A stretch of 64,000 nucleotides of DNA from Hemicordylus capensis (Eukaryota; Chordata; Lepidosauria; Squamata; Cordylidae). Below, in pieces: positions 59,401 to 64,000 of this stretch. The DNA lies in the NCBI RefSeq assembly GCF_027244095.1, contig NC_069669.1, positions 22,037,501 to 22,101,500 of the forward strand, read 5' to 3'. The notes under the pieces are model-generated. The model did no database searches. It saw nothing but the letters and a program-made list of their open reading frames with translations, and had not been told where the DNA came from. Positions within the stretch are counted from its first letter, which is position 1. Each line of letters starts with the position of its first letter. A program made the position numbers and the translations under genes.

Positions 59401-61303
59401 TCAGAGCAAGCTCATGTGAGGGAAAGAAATGCTGAATCATCCCTGCTGAGCTGCCTGGCTAGGCTTCTCCTAAAACTATTCTATATTCCTGGTAGGTTTA
59501 AAATGCTGCTGCCACCACTCCTTTTGTCTACAGAAACTCTCTGGGTTTGGGGTGGGATAACACGGGTGTAGGGAACTCTCTTAATTTGTCTCTTGGACAA
59601 TTACAAAAATCTTCCACGCACAAGCCTACCCATGGTGAGAAAACTGATAGCTGCTGAATGTTTGAGAACGTGTTTGCACCAGCGAAATCCCCCTTTGCCT
59701 CCCCTTTTCCTGATTTAAAAACCAAATTGGAGAGGCTTGTAAAAAGAAAAGAACGGGGGGGGGAGGGGGATAGTTTTATTCAGTTACTACAGACTGCTTC
59801 CATCAGAGCTTTCTTAGCTTTTAGATACAGTTATGAATACTTGGTAGGATTACAAAATAGGTTGTCTTAATGCACACTTAAATGTTTACAGAGGCTTTTG
59901 CAATGCCCTAGGTGTATTGAATATAGGCTAGTGTTTCTTATTTTAATTACATTGCAGGTTAACAATACTAGAACAGTATCAGGGATGTACAAAGCACACA
60001 CACACAAGTTTCTAATGCAAAGTCTGACTAAACAACATTTTCCCTAATCTTCCTGAAGCCAAAGCCCAGATTTCCTTTCCTTGAACTCACCAAACTCATG
60101 TTGAGAATCAAGCCCCTGCAGTTCTATCTTTCAAAAGCTGCAGTCATCCTGTTGCAGCAAATTCCATTGCCACATGTCCCCTTGCTTCTCCAGCACAGAA
60201 CTTCCTTTCTTGTTCCCAGAATTCCCAGCAATCACTCTCTAGGTCCCACCCACCTGGTCTGTTGATTGGCTACCTTGGAGTTCACCAGCGTGCCAGTCAA
60301 GACAAAGGTTCACTCCCTGTTAACTTTTTACAGGGAGGGGAAGCTGATCACTACAGTCTTAAATTCAGAGTCATCTTCTCTTCAGGTAAACATGGTAATT
60401 ACCGGAAAAGTAGACCTGATTCGCACACACAATCAGTACGTTGACGAAGGACAGCGATATTATCTGGGATGCCGACATGGCACGACACAATCCAAGAGCA
60501 ATGCTTGAAGGCGAGGGCCAGCTCTTGGACTGTGTGCAATTCAATGGTTTTGCTATCCTCAGATTCTCTCTTTCATGGGCCCGTGAGGTATACTTTCCAG
60601 ATTGTAATGTCAAGCCACGTGGGGTGGGGTGGGGGCTGTAACTCCATGGTAGAGAATCTGTTCAGCATACAGAAGGTCCCAGGATCAATCTCCGGAAGCC
60701 TGGGTTCTTATCTAGTCCTGATGGCTAGAGGTTACCTCCAAGCTCAGAGGAAAGCTGCCTCTGAAGCCCAGATGCCAGGGAGGAGCTGGTGGGCTTCCCA
60801 GAGGCATCTGGTGGGCCATTGTGAGAAACAAGATGCCGGACTAGATAGGCCTCCTTGGGCCTGATCCCTTCGGGCTAGGAAAGGCTCCTGCCTGAAACCT
60901 GCCGTGAGTCCGGGGGCCAAGAGGAGGCTGCAGAGGGAGGGAGGGAGGTGGGTACACAGCTCCCACCCCCCCAGCCCAGACCTTTCTGGCCAGTCTGCAT
61001 GCTCTGCGCACATTGGCCCCATGGTAAGCCTGCCCTGCCTTCAAGGAATACCTGAATGAAGACGACTCCGGGAGGAACTTCCCACAGTGGTTTCTGAATG
61101 TCGTAGATGATGACGCTGGTGCCCGATTTGGCCAAGGCGCGGCCCAGAGTGAATCCAAAATAGCCAGCACCTCCGGTCACCACAGTCTTGTCGCTGACTT
61201 TCTTCCGTCCTGGTTGACTGCTGTCGGGGAGTATCACGGCTGGTCTGGTGCTCGGTTTCGAGAACAAGTGCGCTTTCCGTTCCTTGCGGGGGGGCTTCTC
61301 CAT
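47832..61303 (-). CDS. SDR42E2: Short-chain dehydrogenase/reductase family 42E member 2 (11 coding exons)
   Basis: An extended SDR of the 3-beta-HSD/NSDHL-like group. The natural substrate is unknown, and the family uses NAD(P) to oxidise or reduce sterol-like hydroxyl or keto groups. The exons join in phase to 428 residues, close to about 422 in human as I recall. Visible features are the Rossmann motif TGGAGYFG (43-50), acidic beta2 end YD, NAG-like VIHAAAYG (103-110), NVGGT (125-129), Ser149/Ser150 in YTSSIN, the catalytic Y180-x3-K184 (YSKTK), [20 protein letters not shown] and [17 protein letters not shown] hydrophobic segment (387-408) suggests a C-terminal membrane anchor. All introns are GT-AG. 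The start is uncertain. It lies upstream of EEF2K in the same direction. Confidence 0.93.
49004..49077 (-). CDS. SDR42E2: SDR42E2 coding exon 10 (residues 318-342)
   Basis: It encodes [25 protein letters not shown]. The first two bases complete Ala318. The donor is GAG|GTAAGG. Confidence 0.92.
49322..50163. mobile_element. Large palindromic foldback element (842 bp)
   Basis: The two halves are imperfect inverted copies of each other, centred near 49742. The ends read CTAGGGGTGTGC and GCACCCCCCTAG. Inside, 'GGATGCTTGAAAAGGGGAAG' in the left arm faces 'CCCCTTTGCAAGCATCC' in the right, and 'GGTTTGGGCTTCTGC'-type blocks flank the centre. The 8-mers GTGAGCCA before the element and GTGAGCCC five bases after it may be a decayed target duplication. 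No transposase frame is present. It lies in SDR42E2 intron 10. Confidence 0.85.
50626..50785 (+). repeat. 5S/tRNA SINE 3' body
   Basis: From 'GCTTGCATGCAGAAGGTTCC' to 'GGATCTGACTCGGTAGG'. Confidence 0.75.
50903..50966 (-). CDS. SDR42E2: SDR42E2 coding exon 9 (residues 297-318)
   Basis: It encodes [20 protein letters not shown] and T. The acceptor is CTCTTTCAG and the donor ACAG|GTGAGC, which splits Ala318. Confidence 0.93.
51278..51345. repeat. Half of an ACTACAACTCCCA-type palindrome
   Basis: 'TTAGACTACAAGTCCCATCA' then 'CCCCAGCCACATGAC'. The second arm is missing. Confidence 0.55.
52216..52281 (-). CDS. SDR42E2: SDR42E2 coding exon 8 (residues 275-296)
   Basis: It encodes [20 protein letters not shown] and [11 protein letters not shown] matches the family's GQPYFISDG block. 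It is phase 0 at both ends. Confidence 0.94.
52413..52652 (+). repeat. tRNA-headed SINE with LINE-like tail
   Basis: 'GAGAGCCAGTGTGGTGTAGT' (A box), 'CAAATTCAAATCC' (B box), 'CTACCTTACAGGGTTGTTGT' and an A-rich end follow the order of squamate ACA/ACE-like SINEs. Confidence 0.8.
53191..53395 (+). repeat. LINE-like repeat ('CCCTGCTGGATCAGGCCC' family)
   Basis: 'CCCATTTAGTCCAGCATCCT', 'GCACAGTGGCCCACCAGATG' and 'CTCCTGCTGTTGCTCCCCTG' recur at 54323-54570 and, inverted, at 60770-60875. I believe it is CR1-derived but cannot confirm it. Confidence 0.65.
53424..53468. repeat. (GT)n microsatellite
   Basis: About 22 uninterrupted GT units. Confidence 0.97.
53829..53966 (-). CDS. SDR42E2: SDR42E2 coding exon 7 (residues 229-274)
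   Basis: It encodes [20 protein letters not shown] and [18 protein letters not shown]. The last block is the family signature near the substrate pocket. It is phase 0 at both ends. The donor is GCC|GTGAGT. Confidence 0.95.
54058..54186 (+). repeat. tRNA-like SINE, partial
   Basis: 'GGCATGCAGAAGGTCCCCGG' and 'CACCAATGGTCTGATTCGG'. Another partial copy starts at 54270 and is cut by the LINE-like repeat at 54323. Confidence 0.7.
54323..54570 (+). repeat. LINE-like repeat, second copy of the 53191 family
   Basis: It is inserted directly after 'AGTTCCAGGTTC' of a SINE, so it is younger than that SINE. Confidence 0.65.
55215..55475 (+). repeat. L2-like LINE 3' end
   Basis: Full set of the phrases listed for 6880, ending 'GGGTATATAAATATCCGTGG'. 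It is followed by TTCA and AAATA/TTTAT simple repeats at 55490-55622. Confidence 0.8.
55821..55903 (-). CDS. SDR42E2: SDR42E2 coding exon 6 (residues 201-228)
   Basis: It encodes [20 protein letters not shown] and RHLPRLA, the most conserved block of the family. The first two bases complete Gly201. The donor is GCA|GTACGT. Confidence 0.96.
56365..56440 (-). CDS. SDR42E2: SDR42E2 coding exon 5 (residues 176-201)
   Basis: It encodes [20 protein letters not shown] and GTSLA. Tyr180 and Lys184 form the catalytic YxxxK. The acceptor is CTCTTTAG and the donor GCAG|GTACTT. Confidence 0.95.
56700..56945 (-). repeat. Unclassified interspersed repeat, copy 3 of 3
   Basis: Inverted relative of 7098 ('GGGAAATGGCTCTCACATTG', 'GTGGCTCCCACTT'), with a T19 tract inside. 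Confidence 0.45.
57085..57203 (-). CDS. SDR42E2: SDR42E2 coding exon 4 (residues 136-175)
   Basis: It encodes [48 protein letters not shown] holds the catalytic serine region. The first two bases complete Val136. The donor is AAG|GTATTT. Confidence 0.96.
57533..57637 (+). repeat. SINE 3' body fragment
   Basis: 'GGAGCTACTGCCAGTCAGTG' to 'ACGGCAGCTTCCCATG'. Confidence 0.65.
57793..57850 (-). CDS. SDR42E2: SDR42E2 coding exon 3 (residues 117-136)
   Basis: It encodes [24 protein letters not shown] is a standard extended-SDR motif. I chose the acceptor TTTTCTAAG over the nearby GCGCAG because only it keeps frame and has a long pyrimidine tract. Confidence 0.93.
58378..58955 (-). repeat. CR1/L2-type LINE 3' region
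   Basis: (TTTTA)n, then 'TACCGCCCAAAACTCACGTC', an A-rich stretch and coding-like flank ('TAACCTGGTCCCAAGCCATT', 'TTTGAATTGGGTCCAGAAAC'). It is the longest LINE remnant here, interrupted by a G-run at 58781. Confidence 0.7.
58999..59094 (-). CDS. SDR42E2: SDR42E2 coding exon 2 (residues 85-116)
   Basis: It encodes [20 protein letters not shown] and [15 protein letters not shown] and VIHAAA are the usual dinucleotide-site residues of extended SDRs. It is phase 0 at both ends. The donor is CAG|GTGAGC. Confidence 0.96.
59095..61051 (-). other. SDR42E2: SDR42E2 intron 1
   Basis: It is AT-rich. A tRNA-like SINE fragment lies at about 60640-60700 and an inverted copy of the 53191 LINE-like repeat at about 60770-60875. 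Nothing else is recognised. Confidence 0.5.
61052..61303 (-). CDS. SDR42E2: SDR42E2 coding exon 1 (residues 1-84)
   Basis: It begins [16 protein letters not shown] and continues [20 protein letters not shown] to GVVFIQ, the Rossmann beta1-alpha-beta2 unit. This ATG is the first in frame after a stop at 61345-61347. Codons between that stop and the ATG are open, and an acceptor-like CAG lies there, so an upstream exon may add residues. The donor is CAG|GTATTC. Confidence 0.9.
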
Positions 61304-61459
61304 TGCGCACTGCGGGGGCTGCTCCTCCTCTGGGTTCCACCAGACGGCCTGTCACAAAACTCCATCCAGGTCTCTGCAAGGGGTCTCCTTTTCATAACCT
61401 GTTCAAAGAGCATCTCAGTCAACCGTGCTGCAGCCACCAGGATTTCGGAGTGACTCATG

Positions 61460-62337
61460 CAGCAGCTTACTGAAGAAGCACTCTTTCTCGCTATTTAGAA
61501 AGGGACCTTATCCACCAGCATCACAGATGCAGCCCCCAAGAATGGGGGTGGGGACAGGCCAAGCAGCCGTCTTGGTCGCTTAGAAAAATTCCATCCTAGT
61601 AACACAATCGGGGTAAATTCCAGGTAAAATACTTAAAACAAACCTCCAAAGTTCCACACAAAAGAAATCAGTCTAGGGAGCACTTGAGACAAGCTACCTT
61701 GGGGCTCCTCCTAGGGCCAATTAGGGCCAATCAAAATCACGAAGCCGTGTGCAAGTTTTCAAGTCCAGCAGGACCCTTCTTCAGGCCAAATGTTAAACAC
61801 AATCGTCGCCAGTAGGAGCTTTCCTTCCGGGGCAAAGAGCAGTCACAGAATCCCTGATCCTGATCAGAATCATGACTGGGGCAGCAAACCCCCTCCCTGC
61901 ATGCTTTGAGCAGTGGTTTGGTGCCACGGGGAGCAGAGCAGTGAGCAAGATCTTTAAGAAAGAGGAGAGCTGGGACCTGCTCTCTGCACCACATGCGGCT
62001 TCCTTCCCTAGACAGTGCTGGCCCCACACAACCCACATGCGGACCACACAAATGGTGCCCATGCATGTGTACTTCTGGTAAGCATCAGACCCCACCCCCA
62101 CCCCACCCCGCTCAGCTGCTACTGAGCAAAGAAAAATGAAGCTCATCAGGGGGGCCAGGTTGTTATTAACAAACATGTCATTTGGCCCCAAGAGCCAAGG
62201 AAATGTGGGCAGCGTTGCCCCACTGACCGAAGATCTTCTTGGGGCTCCCTGCTTTGGACTGATCAACTCAGCGCCTGGTTACTGAACCACTAATTTTGAA
62301 CCAGTAGCATGTTTTGCGTTTTGGGATTTTATTATTA
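61460..62337. other. Region upstream of SDR42E2, nothing recognised
   Basis: The SDR42E2 promoter should lie here or further right. I see no CpG island or TATA box and no named repeat. Confidence 0.4.
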
Positions 62338-64000
62338 GGGATGTGCATTTCGTTTCGTATACAAAACGTTTTGTGCACAAAACAGGCCGTTTCGGCTGTT
62401 TTGTAGCCAAAACAAAACACCCAATGCTCAAAACAGAAATTTTGTAGCCAAAACAAAACGTCCCTGTTTTGGATACAAAATGTTTTGTTGTTTCGGCTGT
62501 TTTGGAACTCCATTTTGCAATCGCAAAAAGTCTTCCTCCTTCATTTTTCAGTCTCCATTTTGAGTTTTGACATCTGTTTGTGTTTCCAGCCCTTCCAGCT
62601 CACAGACTGGCTAGCGAAAGCATGGGCTGATCTGCTGGCAATTGCCTCCTTACTCCTTTTAAGCAAATTTAAGGGTAAATTTTACCCTCATTGCCCAGTG
62701 GGGCAGTGTGCATTTCATTGTTGTTGTTTCACACTGTTGTGTATAGGTCAATTGCATTTTGGGCGGGGCAGGATGTGGTTATGCATGACCTTTAGAAATC
62801 TGTCTGATTTTTTTCCAAAGTTCTGCTGTTGTTAATGTGTGATGTTGATGTTATTTGGGGTGGATTCGGGGCAGAAAGGGGGATTTGGGGGCAGAAGAGT
62901 AGTTCAGGTGGTAGTACCCCATTGGGTGCCTGCTGCCAACCAGATTCCAAAGGAATTGGGGAAAGGGCTGATTTTTAAAGAATTTCTGAAGTTGACATGT
63001 CTTTGGGGCAGATTCGGGGCAGAAAGGGGGCCTGAGGGGCAAAACAGTGGGTTGGGTGGCAGTGCCCCAAGGGGTGCCTGCCACTTGCCCTATTCCAAAG
63101 GAATAGGGCAAAGGGCTGATTTCTCAGGAATTGTTGAAGTTTACGCTTCTTTAAGGTCCCCCCCCAGGGAATAAAGGAGGTTTCAGAAGACCCGTAACTC
63201 CATCTTGGGGACACTGGGGTAGACAGGAGCGAGTGGTGGTATAGTGCACACAGGGTGCCAACCACCCTCATGGGTTGCTAACCCATGGGGTGCTGGGTTA
63301 TGTTGTTTCTGAGGTGTTCTGAGTATAGATTCTCTGGTAGCATATGAGATTTTCAATGACAAACCATGAATCCACTCTCACATGCTACCAGAGAATCTGA
63401 ATCTACACTCAAGCATCTCAGAAACAACAGAACCCAGTACCCTATGGGTTAGCAACCCATGGGGGTGATTGGCACCCTATGTGCTCTACACCACCACTGG
63501 CTCTGGGCCACCCTGGTGCCCCCCAAGTGCAGTTATGGGGCAGGAATTATGGAGGTCCATAATTCCCTATGGGGAAGAACTTTACAGATGCGCAAACTCC
63601 ATTACATCTTTAAAAATCAGCTCTCTGCCCAATTCCTTTGAAATAATTCTGGCAGCTTCCTTGCCCCGACTGGGCACTACCACCCACCCTACTCTGCTCT
63701 GGGCCACCCCTTTCCCCCCAACACGAAGCTATACTTTTGCTGAAACCTCCATTCTTCCCTATGGGAAAAATCCTATATTTCAAAAATTCACCAAAAATCA
63801 GCCCTTTGCCCAATTCCTCTGAAATTTGGGTGGTAGTTTCCACCCATTGGGCACTACCACCCCCACCCACTAGTTTTTCCCTGGGGCCATTTTTCAAAAT
63901 CCAAAATGTTTCGGATTCGGATTTTGCAATTTCGAACAAAGAACAAAATGGGGGTGTTTCGGATTCGGGCCAAAAACAAAACAGGGGGGGAAACAAAATG
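62338..64000. mobile_element. Very large palindromic foldback element, cut by the window end
   Basis: The left end is TAGGGATGTGC. A perfect-looking central hairpin at about 63303-63432 ('TTCTCTGGTAGCATATGAGA' facing 'TCTCACATGCTACCAGAGAA') is centred near 63367. From it the two arms read as inverted copies outward. By symmetry the full element would be about 2.05 kb, ending near 64395. The outer part has repeated 'TTTTGTAGCCAAAACAAAAC' blocks. No transposase frame is seen. Confidence 0.85.
62857..63150 (+). repeat. Tandem pair of about 148-bp units inside the foldback arm
   Basis: Two successive units each contain 'GATTCGGGGCAGAAAGGGGG', a 'GGGTGCCTGC' block, 'TTCCAAAGGAAT' and 'AAAGGGCTGATTT'. 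The right arm holds the same units inverted (about 63600-63850). Confidence 0.8.

Noticed and set aside
1-64000. Retroviral or other LTR elements, CRISPR arrays, bacterial operons
   Set aside because: No paired long terminal repeats, polymerase-like frame, spaced direct repeats or gene-dense strand blocks were seen. Repeats are SINE, LINE and DNA-transposon types.

Overview
The window reads as nuclear genomic DNA from a squamate reptile (lizard or snake). Two vertebrate protein-coding genes with canonical introns, two nuclear tRNA-Leu genes and GC-rich promoter islands lie in a dense background of squamate-type repeats: Sauria-type SINEs, SINEs with a 5S rRNA-like head, CR1/L2-type LINE tails and hAT-like non-autonomous DNA transposons. 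The species cannot be fixed from sequence alone. I saw no bacterial-style operon, no CRISPR array and no convincing retroviral or LTR element. || Layout, left to right. 1-720 is a GC-rich island. By gene order and splice signals it is probably the promoter and first non-coding exon of POLR3E, which would run leftwards out of the window. 721-802 is tRNA-Leu(AAG), minus strand. About 803-4219 is repeat-filled intergenic DNA. EEF2K (eukaryotic elongation factor 2 kinase) occupies the minus strand from its poly(A) signal near 4239 to a CpG-island promoter at about 42.1-43.45 kb. I could place 17 coding exons between 6153 and 33643. They sum to 2178 bases and encode 725 residues, with every splice phase agreeing. 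A probable non-coding first exon ends at 42712, and a possible extra 5' untranslated exon lies at 34704-34766. tRNA-Leu(TAG) is on the plus strand at 44898-44979. SDR42E2, a short-chain dehydrogenase/reductase, occupies the minus strand from 47832 to 61303, with 11 coding exons encoding 428 residues. || From memory, the order SDR42E2, tRNA-Leu(TAG), EEF2K, tRNA-Leu(AAG), POLR3E and all relative orientations match human chromosome 16p12, so the block appears to have held since the amniote ancestor. eEF2K slows translation elongation by phosphorylating eEF2. The tRNAs and POLR3E belong to the RNA polymerase III and translation machinery. SDR42E2 is an orphan NAD(P)-dependent enzyme of the 3-beta-HSD-like group and is structurally intact here. 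|| The most unusual structures are two very large palindromic (foldback) elements, at 49322-50163 and from 62338 past the right edge. They share a terminal core, TAGGGRTGTGC, although their arms are unrelated. Other points of interest are chimeric 5S/tRNA-headed SINEs, a family of short palindromes built on ACTACAACTCCCA, clean hAT-like insertions with 8-base target duplications, a GC-rich island inside EEF2K intron 1, and an overlapping upstream reading frame at the SDR42E2 start.
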